Made by a program: the position numbers and the translations under genes
Notes under the pieces: model-generated
Seen by the model: only the letters and a program-made list of their open reading frames with translations
Told to the model about the DNA's origin: nothing
The model's database searches: none
Source: Eutrigla gurnardus
Taxonomy: Eukaryota; Chordata; Actinopteri; Perciformes; Triglidae
Assembly (NCBI GenBank): GCA_963514095.1
Contig: OY741271.1
Location: 15,721,272 to 15,785,271 of the forward strand
Length of the DNA: 64,000 nucleotides
Direction of reading: 5' to 3'
Shown here: in pieces, positions 52,549 to 64,000 of the stretch
How positions within the stretch are numbered: position 1 is the stretch's first letter
Layout of the letters: each line of letters starts with the position of its first letter

Positions 52549-54640
52549 AACAAGCATCTTCGCTAAAAGTCACTATTTAAAACACTTCAGTCTCATCCAG
52601 GCTCACATGGATGAAAAGAGCATCTGTGCAAGAGTGATACTATTCATATGTAGGGTTTTTACTGCTTATTGCGAAAATGCAAGTGTTCAGGAAGTGGTGA
52701 TAAACGAGACTTGGATTATACTACACGAGGTGTGAGATAGTTTAAAAACTGATGTTTCGACATAATACTATTCATTATATACTGTTGTTAAATGCGATGT
52801 ACAAATTATAATTTCTGTGGGTGTAAAATATTCCTTTATACTGCCATTGCGGCGTAATGAATGGCCACGGAACAGATACCTGCGGCGTGACATCACATGC
52901 AATTTGTCTTTGCAGCTGACAACTGCTACGTGGTATATGTAATTATCCTGTACTGCCATGCAGATTGAGTGTCTCCTTAACACGCATGGTCATTGCACCC
53001 GTGCATGTGGGAGATGGTGAAAACGGGAGAAAGAGGCAGCTCAGTGACTGCTGGCTCATAGCCTCCCACAGGAGCACTCTGCATGACGAGTGTTGGCTTC
53101 AGGACGCTCTCCTCTCACACCAGCAAGGAGATAGCATAAATTACATCAGCCGGAGAGAGCCCTGCGGCACGGCACAAGACAGCAGACACGTCGAGGTAAA
53201 GAATAAGAGATGAGGGGGTGCGGGAGGACAGAAGGAGGAGCACAGACTGAAAGGCAGAGGTTAGGAGAGAGGGAGGGGCCGGAGAGGGAGATGCTCAACA
53301 TTGCTGATATCCTATCTGGCTGAGCTGGAGACAGAAGAGCCTCGTCATTTGAAGGGAACCACCTCTGTACTCCTGCCCTTTGTTCCATCTAAGATAAAAA
53401 GGAACTATCTAAGATCAAATCCGGTTCGAGAGGTGAACACGGGGGTCACACAGGTTTAACATTCCTCATATGTCAGCTGGAAATTTTCGGCGATATGATG
53501 AGAAGTTGTTTGCCGATCAACAGGATGTTCAAATCACGACGCTTAAGTCGATTCGGAGAGAGACTGGATTGTGATTAGCTGGTAAGGGTTTGAAGTTTTA
53601 TGTGCTTCTTTTCAAAGGTGGAAATTGTCAAATCACGATAGTGCTCCTTTCTTCCATTACAGTGTTTATCTTAGAATATAAGAGTGTTAGATTGCCTCGG
53701 GACAATGTGCAAACTCTAATTATAATGATTATAATAAAAACGATATCTTCTTAAATCTAGGAGTGGGCCAGCCTAAGGCATATCTTATGTTGTTTAAAGC
53801 CTACTTCATGAATGACTACCTAGAAAGTGTAAAATGGCTTAAAACACCATAGAGAGAAACTGTCATCTAATACTACACTTTCAAATTTGAACAACAGGAA
53901 ATATCAACTGCTCTGAATATGCACCTGTCACACACACTGTGAAGATGTTGTTGCCTTAATGAAAGAGGTTAATGAGAGGAAGGGATTAGTGAGGAGGGGA
54001 CATGGCTTTCAGGGAAATCTGTCATTAGGGCGGAGCCAAACAGAAGCTTAATTTGGTCTAATAACGGCCAAGTGTTTGTAAACCAGGAGAAGATATGGTA
54101 GTATTTTGTCCCTAATTACAATGTTTTTTCCTAAACCAGCTGTTTGAACATCACAATTTGAGAGACTGAAATACAGCAATTGTCAGCTTTCATGATACGG
54201 CAGCCTCCCTCTGCATAATGAAGCCACATCAAAGAGGAGAAGAGTCTGGCACCAGGAAGACTGCAGATGACACACTCCTCCACAACTTTGAGGGACCTGC
54301 CGTTTGTTTCATTAATCTAATTAATGAATATCAACATAATTGATTTCAAAAGATATTTACTCACTTTAACAGTATAGTATATGCAGTAAAAATAAAGACT
54401 GTAAAATTGCCTCACGCAACTCATTTATGCAGAGACGATGTCAAAGTCAGACAAGGGAGGCGGATAATTTACATGAATGCATGTAAATAAGGTACTGGAG
54501 AGGCAGAGTAGCTGTTAACTCAACTTTAACACCACATGGAGCTTACTGATGTGTGAATCTGCTCAGGTATCTCATCAGTATCTGCCCACTAGTCCAAAAA
54601 TCTCAAAGTCACGGTGTAGATTCACAAGCTCAGTACAAAC

Positions 54641-54666
54641 AATAAATAAATAAATAAATAAATAAG
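54641..54666. repeat. (AAAT)n tetranucleotide repeat
   Basis: Six AATA/AAAT units, short. Confidence 0.9.
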
Positions 54667-55073
54667 AAGATTTAAAGCTGGGGAATTATTCATTATGATC
54701 ATATATTGACATTCTGTGACATTTTCTACTAGTGAGCTCATATAATGTTATTGTTCTAAAAAATGTTGTTTTCTAAATGAAAATTTCCAGTGAAAAAAAC
54801 TGATAAAAGCAGCATGGCTGTGTAGTGGGATAGTCCACCACTTTGGTCTTTGACATTCATTGTCCCCAGTGGATGAATCCGAACTTTGATGATCCCCTGA
54901 CTTCAACTCTTGTGTGACCATGTGATTATCACTTGTGGTTTTGAGTGAAATGTCTTGAAAAGCGTGGGATAGAGTGCTGCTCAGCTTGGAGATCCCTTAA
55001 CTTTCTAGTATCTGTCAACCTCAGGCATGACTGAAAGGAATACATGAATCATATAGGTCAACAAGGTCAACAA

Positions 55074-55263
55074 CATTTACATTTAGGTCATTTAGCAGAC
55101 GCTTTTGTCCAAAACGACTTATAAGTACATTTGTCAAAAGAAGGAAACAAAGAAACCACAACGTATCATTGCCGATAAAGCAAGAGCTAAAAATAGAACA
55201 AGTGTTAGGTCCTCATCTGAGTAAAGTAGTACCTTAAGAGCAACAGTGCTTTGATCAGAGTGC
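55074..55263 (+). mobile_element. Dispersed repeat (CATTTAGCAGACGCTTTTGTCC family) with 22-bp flanking repeats
   Basis: Starts CATTTACATTTAGGTCATTT-AGCAGACGCTTTTGTCC, a motif found at the ends of many fish retroposons. TATAGGTCAACAAGGTCAACAA occurs at both 55052-55073 and 55264-55285. The flanks themselves hold an internal AGGTCAACA repeat, so slippage could also contribute. Confidence 0.6.
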
Positions 55264-58200
55264 TATAGGTCAACAAGGTCAACAAGGTCCACCTCAGGTG
55301 AATCTAAGCAAACTAAGAAGCTGCTGTCACAACTAGAGATTGATGAGGTACAACAACAATGCTTTGTTGGCCAACTTGGTTTTGGCGCTCCATGCATGCT
55401 GTACCTACCTGCAACATACACTGTATTTATTGGAGTTTCTCACCAAAAAACAATGGGCCCATGGATGAGGAACATTGACCAAATACTTTTTTAGCTTCAT
55501 GCACCGCTGAGCACCTTTCAAATGTATGAACGGAGACCCGCCTCCAACGCTTTATCAGGTTCTCCATCAGTGGGAGGCGGTACTGCTTGGTAAATTGTAG
55601 CTTGTGTAGACACTACCACATGTCAAATATCATTGTAAAGTGTGGATACCGTAACTCCCTTCAGCCCTACATTCCATGCAAAAGCTAATTACATACACTC
55701 TGCTATATAGCTACTGGGAACACAATAAAGATGATAGTGATTTAAATTCCGAATTCATTCTTTTACCATGACATCCATCTAATCTCGTTCCTCTGTGAAA
55801 TCTGTCTTACTGAACACCTGAGCCAATCAGATCTGCCCACTGTAATTACCCACTAAGTGCAAATGTCAAGCTCCTACAAAGTAGCTGCCAGAACGATGTA
55901 TGAGTGAATCCCAAGCAAACATGAATCCTAGATCAGTGTCAGCGTTTTTAGGGCGCTCTTTCCACAACAATCAATTCTCTCATTTGGGTCAATTTGTGAT
56001 TCAATCACTGCAGCTCCGCATCAGTCCTGGTCTCACCTCATCATCTGTGTGAGGGAGATGATGGAGGGCGAGAGACTGAGAAGTATGAGGGGCAGCTACT
56101 TGCACTCGACATCCAGTCACTGTCTTCAGACTTCTTTTGAAGGTATTTCTCCACAAAATCATCTGGCGCCCCTTTGGTTTTTCAAAGAGCAAACGTCAAG
56201 GGAAGTCTTTGTGCGGTATGGCGGCATCGGAGAGGGTGATGCTCTGAAAACAATGAGCAGGACGGAAAGCCTCCAAAAATAGCTGCATTACATGAGTTGG
56301 CATGTCTTATCTTAAATAGACAGAAATACATTTTTATTTATACTTGTATGGCCCAAATCAAAATAGTGTCGGACTGGATGTTGGAAAGTGCAACTCAGAC
56401 AAGAACTGAGATACTGTACTGTTGCTTGAGTCATAGATGACCAAAATAATCCAAGACAGCTTCCTCCACTCTTGTCTACAATGTGGCGTGTGCGTCTGGT
56501 GAACTTTAAATGTGTTTCCGTCCAGATGAAAAACGATTGCACTTTCAACTAACTAAAGGTCGCATCAGTCCCGTATACTGATGACGGTAAGTGCATAAGA
56601 CATAAAGACACAGAAGTCGATGGGATATTGGCAGAAAAACAGAGGAAGTCTCGTAGCGAATCCTTACTGTTTACTCGGGCTGTTGAATGAACACTACTCA
56701 TCATGCTTAAGGTCCTGAAAACCAATTAATACAAGTTAAAATCATTTTTGGTCTTTTCACGTCTCATGTTTTATCGGCTTTGTGTGCTCATCTCACTAGT
56801 TTGAAGTGGGCGGGGCTGTTGGAAAGAACTGATGTCAGACATGTGCATGCACCAATCAGAGTTGAGCAGCATGGGCTGTGTTGGAAATGCCATACTTACA
56901 TTCTGCCTATTCATACTACTACTAAATCAACGTGTGAGTATACAGTTACCCTCACACTGTTCACACTGTTAGTATACACATCTCATACTACATTTTCTTT
57001 TCTTTTAAACTTCATTGACATCTGGTCCTCATCTTCTCTTACATAACTGAATCGATAACGTTTGTGGTCCGAGCTCCCGTTGAATGGAAATTGCTTATCA
57101 AAATATAAAGCATGATTATTATTAAACTTAATTAAATATTTCTTAATATTATTTAAGTCAAATTATCATTGTTAAATGATTTCTACAGTTTATTATGCAT
57201 ACATGTTGTATTTATGTATGTATCATACATACCTAAGAAGCTGCTTTCACTCGCCATCTATCGTGACTATTAAGCAGCTTTTATCGATCAGTAATCGCCC
57301 GTTCATTGATGGCGTTCTGCCTCTGATCGCCGCCTACGTCCGCCATTATCGAAAGAGTCAGAAGTCAGAAGAGCCGCGAATGCATTTTGGGGCAGTTGAG
57401 TAAATCTAGCAAGGTCCGCTGTATACTCAGAAAGTATACTTCTTGGCAAAGCAGACATCCGGGCATTTCTCATCCACACAAATAGATGTATGTGGACGCA
57501 CTACGTACACAAATTTATCATTCGTCTTACGTTAGCATGCTGGACTGTTTCAAACAGCCTCAGAATACCAATGTGATGACAGTTATGGTATTTGTAATCC
57601 TCCCTTTTACACTACACATAGTCATTTGAGTCATATTAAATATTGTTTATAGCCACTTGAAGATGTAAAACCAAGTTTTCAGATATTTTTTATAAGATGT
57701 AACAATTTGACAGATGATTTAATACGCTCTTAACTGTCGCCAAAACAGTAACAACATCATAATAATTTGAAATTATACAATGTTAATTCCCTGTAAATTA
57801 ATTATTTCTAAAACACTCGGTACAGCGTGTTCTGTCTGTAATATATGCTGTTTCGGTTCATGAACCAAATAATTAGTGTGAGTGGTTTGACTGGCTCTAA
57901 TTACAGTCCTACACATTATAGTGTGCTGTGTCATTCTACTCAAAACGCTTCGTCAGTGTGTCACCGTTGTCTGGTTGAGGGGCGAAGCCAAGATTTATTT
58001 TAAATACAGTTCTGTCACCTCAACCTCGCCCTTGTGAATATTTGACTATAAATGAAAAACGTCTAATTCATCCATTCACTTAAACGCAGTACATTTCCTG
58101 TGAATAAAATTTCCCTACATGAAAGTCTAAGGGTTTGTCAGAAATTAAATCCTGGTACAGAAATACAAAAATTCCTGTTAACTGACACAAATGTAGTAGA

Positions 58201-59402
58201 ATTAGCCTTTAAGTCTCAGCATGTGGAACCCCCAGCACCCACCCTGAGTTTGGAGGAGGCCCTCAGTTATCTACTCCTCCTCCTGACTGTCATAATACAG
58301 AAGAGTGTACAGATGGTCCGATACTGTGTTAAAATAGAAGACTTCTGTTAACTTGTAGTTTTTCATTGTTCATCAAATCACACTTTGTTTCAGATGTTTA
58401 CTGTCTTTGTGAGTGAAAAGCAAAGATGATCCTCCTAATCTCAGTCACAATGAGGTGATTATGTCTTCAAATCTAATAAATATGCCTTGTTTCCATAAGA
58501 AGTGTTGCCTATTCAAGTGTGCCACACACTGCAGGCTTCAATAAGAAAAGGATAATTGATTTGATGCACATATACTTCCATATCCCTGAGTTCGCTCATT
58601 CGGGACTCCATCAGTCTTGCCATGTCACTCTATTTCTGAACATAATCTCCTCTGTGCTCTACAATCAGTCAGTTCAGATATACAATAATCATAACTGAGC
58701 ACTGCTGCTTCTCCTGATGTAAGCCTGAATCAGCTGCAAGACTCTGAAAAGACACAACTTAAGAGGAAAAACGACTCGAGCTGCAGAACGTCATCTCCTG
58801 CTGAACAAAAGGAAGCAAAATGCAGACTGCGTGACGCCCCCAGACTCTCCTCGTCTGCAGCGGAGCAGCTCAGATTAATTGCCAGATACTAACGGACGTG
58901 ATTGCTGATCATCTAGGGCAGAACGATACCCATGATGCACCATTCACCGGGGGCCTGCACCTCTGCCCATTTGTCTTCCTGCTGTCTCTCAAAGAGTCTG
59001 TCAATTTAGAGGCCCTCAAAATTGATGCGTCTTCAGGCAGGCGTCCGCTGCCCACAGGCCCATCCTTCATCAGCAGGTGGGCAAGGGAAATCTGTCAAAT
59101 CTAGCATTGCAAAAAAATATGTCACAACAGAGCAGGAAAACACAGCTTTTGGATTCCTCGCGCTCCTCAAACACAATACGTGCCTCCAGAGTATCCAGCT
59201 AGAGTTGACTGAGTCTCTGTCTGTACATAATATATCTTTGTATCTGTAAGTATGTATTTATGGAGTTTTTCCCACGATTTTTATCAATGTGTTCACCTGA
59301 TGTATTGCTGAGGACGCAATAAAGTGTAGACAAGTCAAGTGTGAACTCTTGAGGGCGTATTTATGATATATTTTATATATATATGCAGATATATGTAGTA
59401 TA

Positions 59403-59404
<2 letters not shown>

Positions 59405-59500
<96 letters not shown>
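59405..59500. repeat. Long pure (GT)n microsatellite
   Basis: 48 GT units without interruption. Confidence 0.97.
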
Positions 59501-59501
<1 letters not shown>

Positions 59502-62239
59502 AACTAGCAAAAATAATTCCTACAGGCTGCTCCCTTTCTTTTTGTCGTCTTTTTCTTTATCTTATTTGATATGCTTGACAGACGCTGTTAGACAAGGGTT
59601 CCCATGGTAACTGCATTTTAAACAGGCCCGCCCGACATCTCCGTTTTAACCATCATTAGAGTTGACACTCTCCTCTTTGGTCAAATAGGAAGAAAAAAAC
59701 TGCATTCCACTGTGGGCTCTGCGTGGTGCTTGTCATTTCCCTTTCATCATGATGAAGATAAAAGCTAAGTTTATTTTATTTTTTTCATATTTGTCTCTGC
59801 AAGAAAAACATTATGAGATGCAGCAAATGCTTTAACGGGAGGAACCGGAGAAAGATGCTTGCCCTCAATTTAATTGAGCGGGACTTTTGTGATAGAGTGG
59901 AATATAATCTGGGATTCTATCTGCTTGACAGGTTTACTTTTAAGTAATTCATTATCACATCGAATTCATTCTAGTTAAATGAATGCATGGTATTGTGCTC
60001 TTCATAATTAATGAGGAACCTGTTGAGAAAACTATTGACTGTTGTATTAAAAGGAATGGCACGTCTACAGTCTGCTCTGCTCTGTGTTATTGTATATGTG
60101 AACTGCTGCAGCTTGTTTGTCAGTCTGGAGTGTGTCACCAAGTGCATCAACAGTATGTCAACATGTCTCACCATCAGTGTCACCCACACAAGTGACTGTC
60201 ACAGTGAGGTTCCTAAAAATAATCCAAAATTCCCATCATGGTCTGCTTTTGACTTCTAATGCAACGTTGCCACGCCTTGTTATATATCCAGACACGCTGC
60301 CTTCAGTAAATGTAAGATTACTTTGTAGTGTAGAATGGAGGAGGTTGGCTCTTCCACTTCCATGAACTGATTCATATTGAAGATACTCATCTCATAACTC
60401 AAAGGATGCATTCTGACAGCTAATTTTGAGAGACTTGCCTGATTTGTTTTAATCAGTGAGGATTAACTCCTCAATGCTCCCCCACCACCATCACCACCTC
60501 CTCCACCCCCTCGCTCTAATAACTTTGATATGCATGTTAGACACCTTCTTTGAATAAGCGATAATGAAGCATTGTTTGCAATCACACAATCTGTCTTTTC
60601 ATATTAGATCAAAAACGCATATACTTCAGATGTTGAAAACTATTCTAACCCCTGTGACGAAGCATGCTTTAGTGCAGACCCTTCCCATGAGCTTGCACTA
60701 TGACGACGCAGAAAGCACAACTTTCTCTGGGCTTGCTTTCTCTTGGCGAGGCTGAACGTGCTGCCTCATTGCTTTGCGAGTCGTTTCCATTAACTCTGTT
60801 GTGGTGCGACTTGATTTGCAGCAGACTTAACAGACTGTTGAGTGCCAAAGGTTTGGAGAATGCATGTATGTGATTTCCCCCTAAACAAGGACATCTCTGC
60901 CACTCCCACATCCCCAACCCCCCACAGTCCTGTACATGGTTTACTAGAGCCAGCCTCTGCCCGGCAAGGATTGATGGACTGGCTGTATATTCCATTAGAG
61001 GGGAAGCACTGATTATAAAGTCGAGTAGTGGAGGGAGATGCATGATAAAATGGCAAGGCTCATTGAGAAATGTTCAGCGATTGGCTAATGCAGTGGGCGG
61101 CTTCTGCGTATGTCAGTGGAGATGCCGTCATTTTGCATTTGATGATTTAATTCCTCTCTAGCTGCAAGTCAACAGAGATCGTGCACAAAAGACCCTCTCC
61201 ATGCATCATGCATGTACTACTCCACTGCTTTTTAGTCGTTTCTGCAGAACTTCACCTCGGTGAGTCTGCGACGTGTTTTAAGTGTCGGTTTATTCAGACG
61301 TTTACTACAACAGCTGCATTGGCAATGGTGCACATAAAAATGGCCGCCACTCTGACCATACTGCTACATTGATTTAAATTTGAATACCCCTTCTACTGCT
61401 GTTCTTTTTCTATGCTTGGTACTCTGTACCAGAAATATATTAGGGTAGCAGACCTCGGAAAACAACAAGGACAAACACAGAATGAAGAGACCTTGATCCA
61501 TATTTATCGTCAATGAGAATGATCTCTTCAAATGCCTTACAAAACAGACAGATTTAGTTGGAGCAAACCATTTTTGTTCCAAGGCAAAAGTAATATCCCT
61601 TTGAATCTTAATGAATCAGCTAATTAAACGGTTTGGGACATGCTCTGATTATTTTTGTGAATGATGTAGTCTCAAAAGACATCCTGGCAAAGAAAGAACA
61701 CTGCCTGTAGATCACAGTGAGCACATTATTTGTGTACTCCCGTCAGATTACACGTAACTTCTACTACTAGTACTACTACTGTTACACCACATTGATGTGA
61801 CAGCAATATGTGATGTAAACAATTAACAATCAAGTAATAATAATAAAAATAACGACCCCACCCAGCACCTCGGCAGCTCCATCTGGAGACAGACAGGGTG
61901 GGCTAGCGGAGGATCCCCCTAATCCCACTGTATGACAACAACAGTGTTATCATCACGATTATGGCAACTTAACCACAAAACAGCCCCATTACATATAAAA
62001 CCAAATAGCATATAAGAACCAGTCCAATACAGCAACTAAAGGTAAGAAAAGTAATAACTATTCTGTAAATACGATAACTATGTATGAAAGAGAAAAGAGG
62101 AGCAACTCTCTTCATGCTGAGAAAGAATAATTAAAGGGAGTATGTAAAAAAGTGGCCCTATAAATTATATAAAATACATAGGCATGTGTGTTTGTGTAGG
62201 TGTGTATGCGTGTATAAAAAGTTTGATGTTCTATTGGTC

Positions 62240-62254
62240 TGTGTGTGTGAGTGT

Positions 62255-62303
<49 letters not shown>
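62240..62303. repeat. (GT)n microsatellite
   Basis: About 30 GT units with two interruptions (GA, CT). Confidence 0.95.
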
Positions 62304-62447
62304 GTAACATGATGCGTTCCAGCCCTTATAAGGACAAGAATTGGGACCATCTTTCCTTAAACGCTGTGAGGCTGTTGTTACTGTCAGCCGTGATTTTTTT
62401 TCCCATAGAAATGTCTTTGGAAAGGAGGTTGGTCCAGTGGTCAATAT

Positions 62448-64000
62448 TTATTGAATTTTTTGATTTTCCAGCTTAAGAGAATTGTTTTCTTGGAGGCAGT
62501 TAGAGAAAAGCTGTTTTTGTATTTGTTTGGTATGTTTGGTTTTTGCAAAGCTCCAGGATGGTGGAGAGTTGTTGTGTACCAGAGTTGAAGAAAGAGTGAA
62601 GCCTAGAGTGCATGGAAATAACCATCCATCACCCCTATTGTGCATTGTGAACAGGAGTCTGAGTTTGCCAGTCCAATGTTTTTGGATTAGCTGTATAGGT
62701 TTGTATTGAAAGTCATAGCAAAAATATTTTGATTTATTTCAATCCAGAAGTCAGTTGAGGGAGAGGTTGCAAGGTCTGTACTAGCTAGCTGTTATGCCAG
62801 TTATAAAATCATTGGAGGTTAATAAAGGTCTTTAGAGTTTTGAGGTTAACTTATCTAGATTTGTAAATTGAGTTATATCATTCATTATTGGGGAAAGTTC
62901 AAGTGGGTTATAAGTTAGGTTGATTTTTGTTTTGATTAAGGACTTAAGTCTATGAAATAATTTTTGTGGGAAAGATGTTGAAGGTGTGTGACTTTTTGTA
63001 CATTTTTGCAGTATAATTCAAAGTCCATACATGATATATTGTGGTTGCTTTGACGGATCCATTAAAAAAGATATTGTATTTGATTTACCAGGTAGTCGTA
63101 GTGGAAGTTTGGAGCGTCTGGCCCACCTTGATATTAACTTTTTTGTAGAGTTGATAGTTTAATATTCCAGTAAAAATGTGTAATAAGAGAGTGAATAGAT
63201 TTGAACCATGAATCTGCACCATAGAAAAGAAGAAGCTGATGTGGGGTATATTTTCATTTTGATGGTTGCAATCAGGCCTGTGAGCAAGAGAGGGAGAGAT
63301 GTCCAGGACCGGAGGTTGTCTTTTACTGTTTTTAATAATAGAGCGTAGTTAAAGTGAAATATTCTTACAGCCAAGAGGAGAGAGAGGAGTTAGGGTGACG
63401 TAGGAGTGTTGAGTTCTGCATCCTCTGAAAGTGGGAGAATAGTTTAGAATAGTGTTCTAGTTTTTTGTGTAGTTAGAGATTGTAGAGAAGGTGTTAATGA
63501 GATTAAAAGTTTCTTCTAGTGGCAGCAAGGGGACCTTAAAATATCATCAGCATATAGGCTGAGTTTATGTTGAAGGTTTGTGGTATGAATTAATTTGATG
63601 GCATTCTTATAACGTATAGCTGCAGCTAGTGGCTCTATGAAAAAGCAAACAATGAAAGAGAGTGTGCATCCTTGTGTGTGTAGTGGTGCACCGGTGAAGT
63701 ATGAAACTCTGTGGCGTGATTGCAATCGCGGTAACTGTGGTTGGTTGCGGTGTATTGTCTCTTTAGCCAACGGATAAATGACTCCCAAAAGCCAAATGTG
63801 TGAAGTGTGTTGAATAAGAAAGTCAAGTTAACTTGGTTGAATGCTTGTTCTGCAAATCTTTTCTCGATAAAAACTTTTTGATTTGGATGTGTTAAGGCGT
63901 AAATGAATCAGATGGCTATGGCTTTGTCATTTGGTAGAAGTGTATCACTGATTAAATAGAAGTCCAATCAGGAGAATGATTGGTGGAGTTGGGAGAAGTA
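62448..64000 (-). mobile_element. Decayed L1-type LINE, reverse-transcriptase region, cut by the window edge
   Basis: The minus strand encodes, in order and in shifting frames, LFNTLHTFGFWESFIRWLK (about 63810), FFIEPLAAAIRYKNAIKLIH and LSLYADDIL (about 63560), the reverse-transcriptase active-site motif, then LLKTVKDNLRSWTSLPLLLTG-LIATIKM (about 63290). This is the order of L1-clade ORF2. Frameshifts and stops make it a relic. The lower limit is uncertain and the 5' part lies beyond 64000. Confidence 0.8.

Larger units (their letters stand above)
50926..64000 (-). other. Probable epb41l1 5' intron or upstream region (13 kb)
   Basis: The start exon has an upstream acceptor, so transcription begins at higher coordinates, but no first exon or promoter could be identified. 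Within lie the 18-bp minisatellite, small microsatellites, one repeat with target duplication at 55 kb and LINE remains from about 62.4 kb. ORFs in 52.8-62 kb (all under 130 codons) show no recognisable domain. Confidence 0.5.

Noticed and set aside
51230..52735. A 501-codon plus-strand ORF (and 447-, 436-, 264- and 177-codon ORFs in other frames) through the minisatellite
   Set aside because: The unit length is a multiple of three, so any stop-free unit yields a long ORF in several frames on both strands. No signal peptide, splice context or conserved domain supports coding.
56030..56050. An 8-nt micro-exon ATGATGAG on the minus strand (CACACAG before, GTGAGACC after) as an epb41l1 5' exon
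   Set aside because: The borders fit, but such short matches are common by chance and no conserved peptide supports it.

Overview
This window is nuclear DNA of a ray-finned (teleost) fish. It has vertebrate neural genes split into small exons with GT-AG introns, dense (CA/TG)n microsatellites, a Tc1-like transposon with very long inverted repeats, tRNA-headed SINE-like repeats and L1-type LINE remains. No bacterial, organellar or RNA-virus features are seen.

Two protein-coding genes lie tail to tail. (1) Plus strand, 3000-24378: the 3' half of a contactin, best matched to contactin-3 (cntn3). Thirteen exons give about 620 residues: Ig domain 5, Ig domain 6, four fibronectin type III domains and a C-terminal hydrophobic GPI-anchor signal. 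The signal peptide and Ig1-4 must lie before position 1. (2) Minus strand, 50925 down to 31138: epb41l1 (protein 4.1N). Twenty-three coding exons run from an ATG at 50905-50907 to a stop at 31138-31140. All exon phases join cleanly to a 1263-codon frame if every exon is used: an N-terminal leader, FERM F1/F2/F3, the FERM-adjacent region, a variable middle containing one 1011-nt exon, and the conserved 4.1 C-terminal domain. The noncoding 5' exon(s) and promoter were not located and may lie beyond 51 kb or outside the window.

Layout: 1-2999 cntn3 intron with a CpG-rich patch; 3000-24378 cntn3 exons and introns (TIR element plus nested SINE at 4.2-5.4 kb, SINE with target-site duplication at 14.5 kb, Tc1-like element at 20.2-21.8 kb); 24379-31137 3' UTRs and intergenic DNA; 31138-50925 epb41l1; 51271-52548 a remarkable 18-bp minisatellite of 71 units with no length change; 52.7-64 kb probable epb41l1 5' intron or upstream DNA with scattered repeats and, from about 62.4 kb to the edge, decayed LINE reverse-transcriptase sequence.

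Both genes act at neuronal membranes: contactins are GPI-anchored adhesion molecules, and 4.1N links membrane proteins to the spectrin-actin skeleton. Nothing in the sequence shows that they are co-regulated. I see no new gene system. The most unusual structures are the register-perfect minisatellite just upstream of the epb41l1 start exon, CA/TG tracts abutting several epb41l1 splice sites, and the 337-codon exon of epb41l1. Gene names rest on recognition of protein motifs; no database search was run.
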